From Chloroflexota bacterium (GTDB lineage: Bacteria; Chloroflexota; Dehalococcoidia; Lucifugimonadales; UBA3495), in the NCBI GenBank assembly GCA_022573285.1, contig JACZUF010000013.1, forward strand, positions 1 to 64,000: DNA of 64,000 bases, in the 5' to 3' direction. A model generated the notes under the pieces. That model did no database searches and was not told the origin of the DNA. It saw nothing but the letters and a program-made list of their open reading frames with translations. The first letter of the stretch is position 1, and each line of letters begins with the position of its first letter. Positions 1 through 8,649 of this stretch are shown piece after piece. Position numbers and translations under genes: made by a program.

Positions 1-905
1 TCGGTGCCGATGCCCACGTGGTCAATGCCGATCAATTTCACCATGTAGTCGTAGTGGTCCAGGACGCATTCGATGTCCTGCTCCGGGTCGTCGCTGAGTG
101 AGTTGGGCACGGCGGTGATGCAGACCAGGCCCCCCTTGGCGGCGCAGGCCCTGAGTTCCTCGTCTTTCCTGGTGCGCCTGTTGGGCCGCAGGGTGTAGGA
201 GGCGTTGTGGCTGAAGACTACCGGCGCCCGGGAGAACTCGATGGCATCCATCGCCGTGGGCGTTGAGGCGTGGGAGAGGTCTACGGCCATGCCCAAGTCG
301 TTCATCCGGTGGACGACTTCGATGCCGAACTCGCTCAGGCCGCCTGGGTTGCGCTCGTTCATGCCGTCGCCGATGTAGTTCCTGCGGTTGTAGGTGATGC
401 CCGCGAGGCGCACCCCCATGGAGTGGAGCTGGTCCAGACGCTCCAGGCGGTTGCCGATGGGCAGGTGCTCCAGCGTGGGCATGAATCCCACCTTGCCGGA
501 CTGCTTGGCCGCCAGTATCTCTTCGGCGTTGCCCACCCGGACCACGTCTTTCTGGGCCGACACATCGGCCAGCATCATGCCAACCTCGGCCGCCACGTCT
601 TCGTACTCCACGAAGGACATCTCCGTGGCGTTCTGCAAAGCGCCGAACACGTTGGAGGTGGTCACGGTGGACCAACCGCCGTACTTCACCGCCTCGAACC
701 CCCAGGCGTAGCGGTTGGTGCGCAGGAAGTCGATGAACCGGTCCATGGCCTCCGGCAGCACGAAAGGGTGTTGGTGCACGTCGATCATGACCGCAGCTTC
801 GGCCAGAGATTGGAACCGGGTTTCTTCTTGGGAGTTCAGGGGGACAGTGGAGGACGGCACCCGTCCAATCTCTTTGACCAATGGGAAATCGTTGCTGCTG
901 GTCAT
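1..905 (-). CDS. Membrane dipeptidase (peptidase M19 family), 3' end truncated by window edge
   Basis: Minus-strand frame open from ATG at 905 to the window edge (absent from ORF track because no stop in window). Reads MTSSNDFPLVKEIGRV...AVMIDVHQHPFVLPEAMDRF...GITYNRRNYIGDGMNERNPGGLSEFGIEVVHRMNDLGMAVDLSHASTPTAMDAIEFSRAPVVFSHNASYTLRPNRRTRKDEELRACAAKGGLVCITAVPN...IDHVGIGT, typical of M19 dipeptidases. Confidence 0.9.
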   Translation of the reverse strand, partial: MTSSNDFPLVKEIGRVPSSTVPLNSQEETRFQSLAEAAVMIDVHQHPFVLPEAMDRFIDFLRTNRYAWGFEAVKYGGWSTVTTSNVFGALQNATEMSFVEYEDVAAEVGMMLADVSAQKDVVRVGNAEEILAAKQSGKVGFMPTLEHLPIGNRLERLDQLHSMGVRLAGITYNRRNYIGDGMNERNPGGLSEFGIEVVHRMNDLGMAVDLSHASTPTAMDAIEFSRAPVVFSHNASYTLRPNRRTRKDEELRACAAKGGLVCITAVPNSLSDDPEQDIECVLDHYDYMVKLIGIDHVGIGT

Positions 906-1017
906 TTGTCCCTCACGAGATATCTAACCGGATAGAATGGATCGAGCCCTTGGCGGGTTGGAGTGTAAATGAGGCCGGGATTGGCGTCAACGGGACGTCG
1001 GCTAGCTCCCCGGCGTC

Positions 1018-1326
1018 CTAATTCAATGATATGGCTGCTCCGGCTCCTTGGGTCTGCTCGTTGACCAGGAATGAAGCGTTGTCACGGCCGCGGGAGGTCT
1101 CCAGGTCGGCGTCGAACCGCTGGCCGCCGATGGTGCCGATAAGTTCGTAGCGTTGCTCGGTGTAGAGCCGCCCTTCATATTCGGCCCCTTTGACGTTCCG
1201 CTCTGTCTCCCCCGCCAGGTACATCTCCACGGCCTGGACCATCAGTTCATGGAATTGTTCGGTGTTCAGGTACGACGACGCCTTCAAGAAGACGTAGCCC
1301 CAGCGTATCCCTTTGTGTTCCAACAT
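1018..1326 (-). CDS. Hypothetical protein
   Basis: ORF; likely start MLEHKGIRWGYVFLKASSYL; no family recognised. Confidence 0.5.
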   Translation of the reverse strand: MLEHKGIRWGYVFLKASSYLNTEQFHELMVQAVEMYLAGETERNVKGAEYEGRLYTEQRYELIGTIGGQRFDADLETSRGRDNASFLVNEQTQGAGAAISLN

Positions 1327-1412
1327 ATGGGCCGAATCGCTCCGATTTGCAATTATTGCCTTGCCCGGCGCCAAAATCCTATCGCACCCGGTCCGATGGG
1401 GCAAGCGATAGC

Positions 1413-2576
1413 TTATTCCTGAGTATTCGGCTGCCGCATGAACAGACCGATGACCACCGCCGAGAACACCGCCGCGCCCAGACATAGGTACCCAACCCCG
1501 GGGAACCCGCTGGTGGCCAACAACACGCCGCCCATGGCGGCCCCGCCGACGGCTCCCGTCTGGTTGCTCAGGCCCAGCAGCCCAACGCCGGTGGCCCGTG
1601 ACTGGTTGGACACCTCGGTGCTAAGAGTGAGCATCACCGGCCAGCCGACGCTGATGAGTGCAATCGCCCCCGTGGCGATGGCCACGGCCGCCCAGAGCGG
1701 GACGTCGACCGAGAACAGCAACAAGGCGGCGAGTCCGCCGGTCATAACTGAGGCCGCAATCAAGGGCATCCGGTCCTTCCGGCTCGCCACCGGACCGCCG
1801 GCGTAGGTGCCAATCACCGTGCCGATGCCCACAAACGCCATGGGCAGCGCAACCGCCCCCACGCTCATGTCGTAGCTGTCGATCAAATAGGTTGCCAGGT
1901 AGCTAAACAGCGCCATGTAGGCAATCCGCTGGGCAAAGTTAACCGTCAAGGCCGCCCTGAAGATGGGAATGGCCAACAGCGCCCGGTACCTGGAGAAGAA
2001 GGTGAAAGAACGGAGTCCCGCGCCCTCGCTTTTGGGGAACCAGAACCAGTTGAGCAGGGCGCACGCGGCCAACAGAGAACCAATGACCAGGAAGGGCAGC
2101 CGCCAGCCTCCCAAATCGGCCCCTATCGCCACCAGGGGTATGCCGATCACCGAAGACAGGGTGGCGAACGCCATCAGCCCACCCACCGCCTGGGCCCGGC
2201 GGGCCGGGGTAACGGAATCGGCGACAGCCGCCAGGCTGTTAGGGGGAATCATGCCGCCGCCAAGCCCGGTCACCACCCTCAGGGCCATCAAGATTCCGAG
2301 ATTGGGCGCGAAAGCCGAGGCCAACACTCCGATTGAGAGAAGTGTCAACCCAGCGAGAGCCACCGGCCTCCGGCCGATGGAGTCGGACAAGGGTCCAACG
2401 GTGACCACGGAGACGGCCCACGCTGCAAAAGTGACGGTGGCGAGTTGTCCGGTTACTGCCACGGAGGTGTCGAACTCCGTGGCCAAATCGACCAACAACG
2501 GAGCCAACATCAACGACGCGCTCATGGTGACGAACAGCCCCACGGCCACGGCGGCCAGGAAACGGAATTGGCTCAT
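1413..2576 (-). CDS. MFS transporter
   Basis: 387 aa, about 12 hydrophobic segments, MFS loop motif GPLSDSIGRRPVALAGL. Confidence 0.9.
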   Translation of the reverse strand: MSQFRFLAAVAVGLFVTMSASLMLAPLLVDLATEFDTSVAVTGQLATVTFAAWAVSVVTVGPLSDSIGRRPVALAGLTLLSIGVLASAFAPNLGILMALRVVTGLGGGMIPPNSLAAVADSVTPARRAQAVGGLMAFATLSSVIGIPLVAIGADLGGWRLPFLVIGSLLAACALLNWFWFPKSEGAGLRSFTFFSRYRALLAIPIFRAALTVNFAQRIAYMALFSYLATYLIDSYDMSVGAVALPMAFVGIGTVIGTYAGGPVASRKDRMPLIAASVMTGGLAALLLFSVDVPLWAAVAIATGAIALISVGWPVMLTLSTEVSNQSRATGVGLLGLSNQTGAVGGAAMGGVLLATSGFPGVGYLCLGAAVFSAVVIGLFMRQPNTQE

Positions 2577-2605
2577 TGGGCAGCAGACCGGCGGTCAGGG
2601 TTCAA

Positions 2606-3799
2606 TTAAGCCGCCTTTTCCGGTTCCCGCATGAACAGCCGAATCACCGACGCGGAGAATATCACCGCCACCAGGCAGAAGATTCCCACCGCCGAATACC
2701 CGCCGATGGCCAGGAACGCTCCGCCGCCGGCCGCCCCAATAAATCCGCCCAGCCGGTTGCTGGCGCCCATCATGCCCACCGCGGTGGCCCGGGACTGCCC
2801 CGCCACGTCGGTCGCAAAGGTGATGAACACCGGCCAGCCGATGCTCAACAGGCAGACCCCACCGAAGGCGATGGCGACCGTGGCCCAGATGGACGGGTCG
2901 ATGGCGAACACCAGGGTCGCCGCCGCTCCTCCCGCCAACGCGCTCCCGGCGGCGAAGTTGAGCCGGTTCCTGTGACTGGCAATCACGCCGGCCCATAGGC
3001 TGCCGACCACGGCGCCCGACCCCACCACCGCCAGGGGGACCGCGGTTTCTCTAACACTCATCCCGTAGGTGTCGATGAGATAGGCCGCGATGTAGCCCAA
3101 CACGGCGTAGAACACGATGCGCTGGGAAAGGGTGGCCAGCATCCCAAAGCGGAACACGGAGATTGAGCCAAGTTCCTTGAACCGGCTGAAATATGAGAAC
3201 GAGCGGGGACCGGCCGCCGGGCCTTTGGGATACCAGACCCAGGATAAGACAAAGGTGGCCAGCAACAGCGCTCCTAACACGACGAATGGGAGCCGCCAAT
3301 CTCCAACGCTGGCCAGGACCGCGACGGCGGGAACTCCGATCACCGCCGCCGACATCATGACGCCCTGGGCGGCCCCAATAGCCCGGCCTCGCCGGTCCGG
3401 AGCGACCACGTCGGTGATGGCGGCCATGCTGTTGGGCGGGATCATGGCGCCGCCCAGTCCGGTGCCGATGAGTAACGCCATAAGAACGAAGAAATTGGGC
3501 GCGAAGGCCGCGGCCAGGACGCATGTCCCCATCAGCGACAGGCCCATCAAAGCCACCGGACGGCGTCCGAAAGAGTCAGAAAAGGGGCCGGCCAACGGAG
3601 CGAAGATAGCCCAAGAGGCAAATGTGGCCGCAGCCAACTGACCGGCCACCGCCACCGAGGTGTCGAATTCTTCGGCAATGTCCACCAACAGCGGCCCCAG
3701 CATCAGGGCCACGGTGTTGTTCAGGAACAACGCCGCCGCAATGATGGCAAAGGTCCTCGCCTGGCCCGGCGCGGGAAGGTTTGCTGCTTCGGTGGTCAT
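2606..3799 (-). CDS. MFS transporter (tandem paralogue)
   Basis: 397 aa; GPFSDSFGRRPVALMGLSL motif; collinear with the adjacent MFS protein. Confidence 0.9.
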   Translation of the reverse strand: MTTEAANLPAPGQARTFAIIAAALFLNNTVALMLGPLLVDIAEEFDTSVAVAGQLAAATFASWAIFAPLAGPFSDSFGRRPVALMGLSLMGTCVLAAAFAPNFFVLMALLIGTGLGGAMIPPNSMAAITDVVAPDRRGRAIGAAQGVMMSAAVIGVPAVAVLASVGDWRLPFVVLGALLLATFVLSWVWYPKGPAAGPRSFSYFSRFKELGSISVFRFGMLATLSQRIVFYAVLGYIAAYLIDTYGMSVRETAVPLAVVGSGAVVGSLWAGVIASHRNRLNFAAGSALAGGAAATLVFAIDPSIWATVAIAFGGVCLLSIGWPVFITFATDVAGQSRATAVGMMGASNRLGGFIGAAGGGAFLAIGGYSAVGIFCLVAVIFSASVIRLFMREPEKAA

Positions 3800-3899
3800 G
3801 GGGGATCGCCGGGCATGAGTCTCAATGCATATCCAGGGAAATGAGAAACGCGACGGAGAGAAGAGATCATTGCCCGGGTATCGGCAGCCGTGGTAGAGG

Positions 3900-3970
3900 T
3901 GGTGGAGCTGCGGCCCCGATCCCTGTACCTTCCCGATTTCATCGGGACGCTCTTCCAGGGAGCTATATGC
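3900..3970 (-). pseudogene. tRNA-like relic related to the neighbouring tRNA-Ala; anticodon-arm position holds a TCCCGAT-GAA-ATCGGGA palindrome
   Basis: Minus strand ...tagctccctggaagagcgtcccgatgaaatcgggaaggtacagggatcggggccgcagctccacca resembles tRNA-Ala at 4229-4304 in the D-arm edge, variable region, 3' acceptor and CCA; 5' acceptor strand and T arm are degraded. Confidence 0.5.
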
Positions 3971-4211
3971 CGAGGTTCAACTTGGATTCGAGGTAGGTGC
4001 GGCTCTTCCAAGATTTTAATTGGGATTCCCTTTTCCGTGCCTCAGATAGGGACTCAAATTCCTCTTGATGAATCAGCCGCCTAGGGCGAAAATTCTTTGT
4101 TGATCTGGTCATCCCGACGTTGTGTTGCTCGACACGATTCCGCATGTCGCCGGTGCTTCCGATGTAATAACGCCCAGTGCGTTCACTACAAAGGATGTAA
4201 ACATGAAACAT
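3963..4211 (-). CDS. Small GIY-YIG nuclease domain protein
   Basis: MFHVYILCSERTGRYYIGSTGDMRNRVEQHN: VYI...YYIGST motif, conserved R and E. Confidence 0.88.
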   Translation of the reverse strand: MFHVYILCSERTGRYYIGSTGDMRNRVEQHNVGMTRSTKNFRPRRLIHQEEFESLSEARKRESQLKSWKSRTYLESKLNLGI

Positions 4212-4228
4212 ATCGGAGATGGAGTGGT

Positions 4229-4304
4229 TGGTGGAGCTGCGGGGACTTGAACCCCGTACCTCTTCAATGCCATTGAAGCGCTCTCCCAGATGAGCTACAG
4301 CCCC
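4229..4304 (-). tRNA. tRNA-Ala (anticodon GGC), CCA encoded
   Basis: Reverse complement ggggctgtagctcatctgggagagcgcttcaatggcattgaagaggtacggggttcaagtccccgcagctccacca folds into a full cloverleaf; anticodon loop ATGGCAT. Confidence 0.95.
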
Positions 4305-4632
4305 ACTGTTGAAGTATACCGGCCTGCTATTGGCTGCGGCCCCGATTTATTGGGAGAACCCGGTGCCTTCCCGATGTCAATCGGGACGCTCTCCCAGATG
4401 AGCTACAGCCCCACTGTTGAAGTATACCGGCCTGCTAATCGGCTGCCGCCCCGATCTATTGGGAGAACCCGGTGCCTTCCCGATGTCAATCGGGACGCTC
4501 TCCCAGATGAGCTACAGCCCCACTGTTGAAGTATACCGGCCTGCTAATCGGCTGCCGCCCCGATTTATCGGGAGAACCCGGTGCCTTCCCGATGTCAATC
4601 GGGACGCTCTCCCAGATGAGCTACAGCCCCAC
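4281..4632. repeat. Tandem repeat, ~109-bp unit, three units plus a 26-nt partial copy; unit contains the 5' half of tRNA-Ala and two CCCGAT/ATCGGG palindromes
   Basis: 'ctctcccagatgagctacagcccc' recurs at 4281, 4389, 4498 and 4607 (spacing 108/109/109) with nearly identical intervening sequence. Confidence 0.95.
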
Positions 4633-4725
4633 GGAAGCGAGAAGCGAGAAGCGATCAGCTATCAGCTTTCAGGCTGACTGACTGCCGCATATCAGGATAG
4701 CAAAACCGACTTCCAGGTACAATGT

Positions 4726-5643
4726 TTATCCCTCGCGGGTATATTTCACCACCCGGCGGCCACGGCCCCAATCGCCGGGCATCACCACGTACAGGTCCTT
4801 GTGGGAGTCGACCCAGATGCCGTGGCAGGAACGGTGCAGCATCTCTCCCCACTGGGCCAACCGCTCACCGTCCAGGTTCAATACGCTGACCAGACCGCCG
4901 TTGTGCTCGGGGATGTAGACGGTGTCCTCATCGTCAACGTACATCAGCGCCGGGCCGATGAGCTTGGTGGGCCAGGTCGTGATGTGCTCGCCGTTCTGAG
5001 TGAACACTTGGACCCGGTCGTTCTCCCGGTCGGAGACCAAGACCCGTCCCCGGCGGTCGATCCAAACGCCGTGGGGCAGGTTGAACTGCCCGTCGCCCGA
5101 CCCGGGGTCGCCCCAGGACATGATCAACTTGCCGTCCGGGGTGAACTTGTGGACCCGGGCGTTGGCGTAGCCGTCGGCGATGAATATCTCGCCGGCGTCG
5201 TTCACCGCGATACCAGCCGGCATGTTGAACGGCGCGCCGCTGTGGGTCACGCTGGACCAGGTGGTGGAACTGTAGTCGTCCTGGGCGACCCCCGTGTCCG
5301 AACGGACCCCCTCCTCGCCGATGGTCATCAGGAGTTTTCCGTCAGTGGTGAACTTGTATACCTGATGCTTGTTCCGGTCCACCAGCCAAACGTTGTCCTG
5401 TTTGTCCAGGTAAATGGCGTGGGCGAAGGAGATGATGCCCGCGCCCCAAGACGACACGAAATTGCCGTCCCGGTCGAAGATGCAGACCGGATGGTCCGGG
5501 TCGCGGTTGAAGCAGTAGACCCGGTCCTGCGAGTCGCCGTAGACTGCGGCGGCCGGCATCTCCCAACCCTCGGGCAACTTGGCCCAGTCTTCGTTCACTT
5601 CGTAGGTGTATTTGCCCGTGCCTACGGTACTCACTGTAGCCAT
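4726..5643 (-). CDS. NHL-repeat / 6-bladed beta-propeller protein
   Basis: Repeated NHL units: GQFNLPHGVWIDRRGRVLVSDRENDRVQVFTQNGEHI, FNMPAGIAVNDAGEIFIADGYANARVHKFTPDG. Confidence 0.88.
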   Translation of the reverse strand: MATVSTVGTGKYTYEVNEDWAKLPEGWEMPAAAVYGDSQDRVYCFNRDPDHPVCIFDRDGNFVSSWGAGIISFAHAIYLDKQDNVWLVDRNKHQVYKFTTDGKLLMTIGEEGVRSDTGVAQDDYSSTTWSSVTHSGAPFNMPAGIAVNDAGEIFIADGYANARVHKFTPDGKLIMSWGDPGSGDGQFNLPHGVWIDRRGRVLVSDRENDRVQVFTQNGEHITTWPTKLIGPALMYVDDEDTVYIPEHNGGLVSVLNLDGERLAQWGEMLHRSCHGIWVDSHKDLYVVMPGDWGRGRRVVKYTREG

Positions 5644-5667
5644 TTCAATCTCCTTGGCGCTTGTCTT

Positions 5668-6567
5668 TTAATATGGGCGGATGCCCGGAGTCTTGACCCG
5701 GAAGCTGTACAGAGACACTCCGGGAGTGGTGTAGACGGTGCGGAAGTCGGGACCGCCAAAGGCGATGTTCCGGGGGACCTCGGGTCCCTTGATGACGCCC
5801 AAGCGAGTCCCGTCGGGGTCGAAGACCCAGATCCCGCCGGAGCCGGTGCAGAATATCCGGCCCAGTGTGTCGACCTTCATGCCGTCGGGCACGCCCACTT
5901 CGGCGGAGGCCATGCTGGCGAAGACCCGGTTGTTGCTCAGAGTTCCGTCAGCGGCAACGTCGAAGGCCCTGATCTTGCGGTGTTCGCAAACCAGGCCTTT
6001 CTCCGCCTCCTCGAAACAGACCTGGCTTTCCCGGCTGATGGCCACGTACAGGACGGACTCGTCCGGGGAGAACGCCAGTCCGTTGGGGTACTCGCAGCCG
6101 TCGGTGGCAACGGAGATCGCGCCGTCGGGCGCGATACGGAAAACGCCGGCGAAATCGTACTCACGGTCGGCCTCGGGCACCCGCAGCTGCGGGTCGGTGA
6201 AATAGATGCTTCCGTCAGACCGGCAGACCACGTCGTTGGGCTTGTTGAACCGTTTACCCTCCCAGCGGTCGGCGATGACGGTCACCGTGCCGTCGGCGTC
6301 CATGCGGGTGACCCGGCGGTGGTCGGCGCCTTCGCACATCAACAGACGGCCCTGGCGGTCGAAGGTGCAACCGTTGCCCTCGCCGGTGTTCTCCCGCACG
6401 ACGCTCACCCCTGCATTCTGGTCCCAACGCAGCAGCCTGTTTCCGACCAGGTCCACGAAGGTCAGGTAGCCCTCTGGGTGCCAGAGGGGTCCTTCGGTGT
6501 TGCCCAGGTCGGTGGCCAACTGGGTGTGCTCGGGTGACTCAAGGATGTCGGCGAGGTTGTCAGGCAT
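5668..6567 (-). CDS. SMP-30/gluconolactonase/LRE family protein
   Basis: TEGPLWHPEGYLTFVD, NKPNDVVCRSDGSIYFTDP, PNGLAFSPDESVLYV, PDGMKVDTLGRIFCTG motifs. Confidence 0.9.
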   Translation of the reverse strand: MPDNLADILESPEHTQLATDLGNTEGPLWHPEGYLTFVDLVGNRLLRWDQNAGVSVVRENTGEGNGCTFDRQGRLLMCEGADHRRVTRMDADGTVTVIADRWEGKRFNKPNDVVCRSDGSIYFTDPQLRVPEADREYDFAGVFRIAPDGAISVATDGCEYPNGLAFSPDESVLYVAISRESQVCFEEAEKGLVCEHRKIRAFDVAADGTLSNNRVFASMASAEVGVPDGMKVDTLGRIFCTGSGGIWVFDPDGTRLGVIKGPEVPRNIAFGGPDFRTVYTTPGVSLYSFRVKTPGIRPY

Positions 6568-6795
6568 GGATTGCTCCGTTGGTGATGCCTAGGGCTCAGT
6601 TGATCAACAGGCGGGATTATAACAGCATGCCGTGCGTGGCGCACTCTCTGGCGGACCTGCGCCGGCCCGTTGCCAAGCCCCGTCGGTTGACCGGCGATTG
6701 ACCGGCCAGCAGGGCTTGATTAGAATGCCAGTCACCTGCCCCGGACCTTATACCCCGGAACGGGCGGCCAGGACTGAAGGCTGTGGGAGAACAAC

Positions 6796-6984
6796 ATGGT
6801 CAACATGAAACCAAACGATTCTGTCGAGGAGATCGCCGTGGAGCTCCGCGCCCAGGCGGTCCGCCTGTGGGGCGAGCAGCGGGCCAGCGAACTGGAAGAA
6901 TCCCTGCAGCAGACCGCCCGCCAATTATGGGAGTTGGGTCAAGTGACCCCCCACCGCGACTTGGAGCCCGGCTTTTATCAATAG
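6796..6984 (+). CDS. AtzG/DUF4089-like small amidase-associated protein
   Basis: 62 aa ORF directly upstream of an amidase; ELRAQAVRLWGEQRASELEESLQQTARQLW...HRDLEPGFYQ resembles small GatC-like partners of AtzE-type amidases. Confidence 0.6.
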   Translation: MVNMKPNDSVEEIAVELRAQAVRLWGEQRASELEESLQQTARQLWELGQVTPHRDLEPGFYQ

Positions 6985-7037
6985 ACTGGGAGACCCGGCC
7001 CCTAGTCAGATTCCCAACTCTATCGTGAGGCCCAATC

Positions 7038-8396
7038 ATGCCCCAGCCCTATGAACTAACGGTGTCCCAGGCAGCCCAGCAGATTAAAGAGAAGACCCTA
7101 TCGCCGGTGGACTTGGCCCAGTCGCTCTTGGACCGTATCGACGCCACCGATAAAGACCTAAGAGCCTGGGTGACCATCGACCGGGAAGAGGTCTTGACCA
7201 ACGCCAAAGAGCGGGAAAAAGAGGCCCAGCAGGGAAAGTCTCTCGGTCTCCTCCACGGCGTGCCCGTGGGACTGAAAGACATCTTCTACACCGCCGGGAT
7301 GAAGACCGCGGCCGGGTCCAAGGTCTACGCCGACTTCGTGCCCGATTACGACGCCACTTCGGTGGCCAAGATCAAAGAGGCCGGCGGAATCATACTGGGC
7401 AAAGCGGTGACCACCGAGTTCGCCACGTCGGACCCGTCGCCCACCTACAATCCGTGGAACTTCGAACACACCCCAGGCGGGTCCAGCAGCGGGTCGTCGG
7501 TCGCCGTCGCCACCAAGACAGTGGGAGCGGCCTTGGGCTCACAGACCGGCGGCTCCACCTGCCGCCCGGCCGCGTACAACGGCATCGTGGGACTCAAGGC
7601 CACCTACGGCCGCATCAGCCGTTACGGGGTGGTGCCGGTGAGTTGGTCGCTGGACCACGTGGGCATCCTGGTGCGCACCGTGGAGGACGCCGCCTTGATG
7701 TTGCAGGTTATGTCCGGTGAGGACCCCAACGACCCCGGTTCCGCCAGCGAGCCGGTGCCCGATTTCTTGCAACAGATGACCGAGCACAACCGGCCGCCCC
7801 GCATCGGGATCGTGAGCCAGTATTACGAGGAGAAATCCACCCAAGAAGTTTGGGCCCATACCCAAGATGTGGCCCAGCGATTGGCCTCTGCCGGGGCCGA
7901 GATCATCGAACTGGGCCTTCCTGACAGCTTCAAGACGGCCCACAGCGCCCAGCGGATAGTGATGAACGTGGAGTGCGCCGCTTTCCACGAGCAGTTCCAC
8001 GCCACCCAGGCCGAGGACTACGGTCCCCGGGTCCGGTCCGGCATGGAGATGGGGATGCTGGTCCCGGCCACCAAGTACCTGCAGGCCCAGCGGCTTCGCC
8101 GTCAGTTCCGCCGGGACATGGTCCAGATGGTGCAGCAGGTGGACGCGGTGATTACGCCCACCACTCCGGCCCCGGCCCCCAGGGACCGGAACACCACCGG
8201 AGACGCTGCTTTCCAGGTGCCCTGGACCACCAGCGGCCTGCCGACGGTCACCCTGCCCTCCGGACTGAGCGAGGACGGGATGCCCCTGGCGGTGCAGTTG
8301 GGCGGGCTGCCCTTTGAAGAGGGCAAGCTGCTGGGCGCCGCCAAGTGGTGCGAATCGGTTCTCGGGGTGCAGCTCTCCCCGCCTAATTACAGCTAA
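7038..8396 (+). CDS. Amidase (amidase signature family, GatA/AtzE-like)
   Basis: GVPVGLKDIFYTAGMKTAAGSK, GGSSSGSSVAVA, GSQTGGSTCRPAAYNGIVGLKATYGRIS. Confidence 0.92.
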   Translation: MPQPYELTVSQAAQQIKEKTLSPVDLAQSLLDRIDATDKDLRAWVTIDREEVLTNAKEREKEAQQGKSLGLLHGVPVGLKDIFYTAGMKTAAGSKVYADFVPDYDATSVAKIKEAGGIILGKAVTTEFATSDPSPTYNPWNFEHTPGGSSSGSSVAVATKTVGAALGSQTGGSTCRPAAYNGIVGLKATYGRISRYGVVPVSWSLDHVGILVRTVEDAALMLQVMSGEDPNDPGSASEPVPDFLQQMTEHNRPPRIGIVSQYYEEKSTQEVWAHTQDVAQRLASAGAEIIELGLPDSFKTAHSAQRIVMNVECAAFHEQFHATQAEDYGPRVRSGMEMGMLVPATKYLQAQRLRRQFRRDMVQMVQQVDAVITPTTPAPAPRDRNTTGDAAFQVPWTTSGLPTVTLPSGLSEDGMPLAVQLGGLPFEEGKLLGAAKWCESVLGVQLSPPNYS

Positions 8397-8506
8397 ATAA
8401 AGTTGGATCCCAAATCTCCGCCGTGCCGGGTTGCATCATATCTCTGGGTCTGGCCGTGCAAGATATGTGGTGGCCACACAGCAAAAGCAGCCTGAGGTCG
8501 GGTCGC

Positions 8507-8643
8507 TGTCATTCTGAGGCGTAAGCCGAAGAATCTCGTTGCTACTGGAATCAAGACTGCGCGGGAACAAAGAGACCCTTCGCTTCTCTCAGGGTGACCC
8601 AAGCGAAATTGATTCCAGTCCGGCACACTCGTCATTCTGAGGA
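8507..8643. repeat. Dispersed REP-like intergenic repeats (TGTCATTCTGAGG...GAAGAATCTC family)
   Basis: tgtcattctgaggcgtaagccgaagaatctcgttg; agacccttcgcttctctcagggtgac; gtcattctgagg. Confidence 0.75.
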
Positions 8644-8649
8644 TTTCCG

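Noticed and set aside
22-675. 217-aa minus-strand ORF at the left edge
   Set aside because: Arg/Gly/His-rich shadow frame; another minus frame encodes a clear M19 dipeptidase across the same DNA.
4281-4632. Regular repeats considered as a CRISPR array
   Set aside because: The whole ~109-bp unit is conserved; no unique spacers and no cas genes. It is a tandem repeat with tRNA-derived content.
4801-6537. 578-aa plus-strand ORF
   Set aside because: Antisense to the two beta-propeller genes; low-complexity composition typical of GC-rich shadow ORFs.
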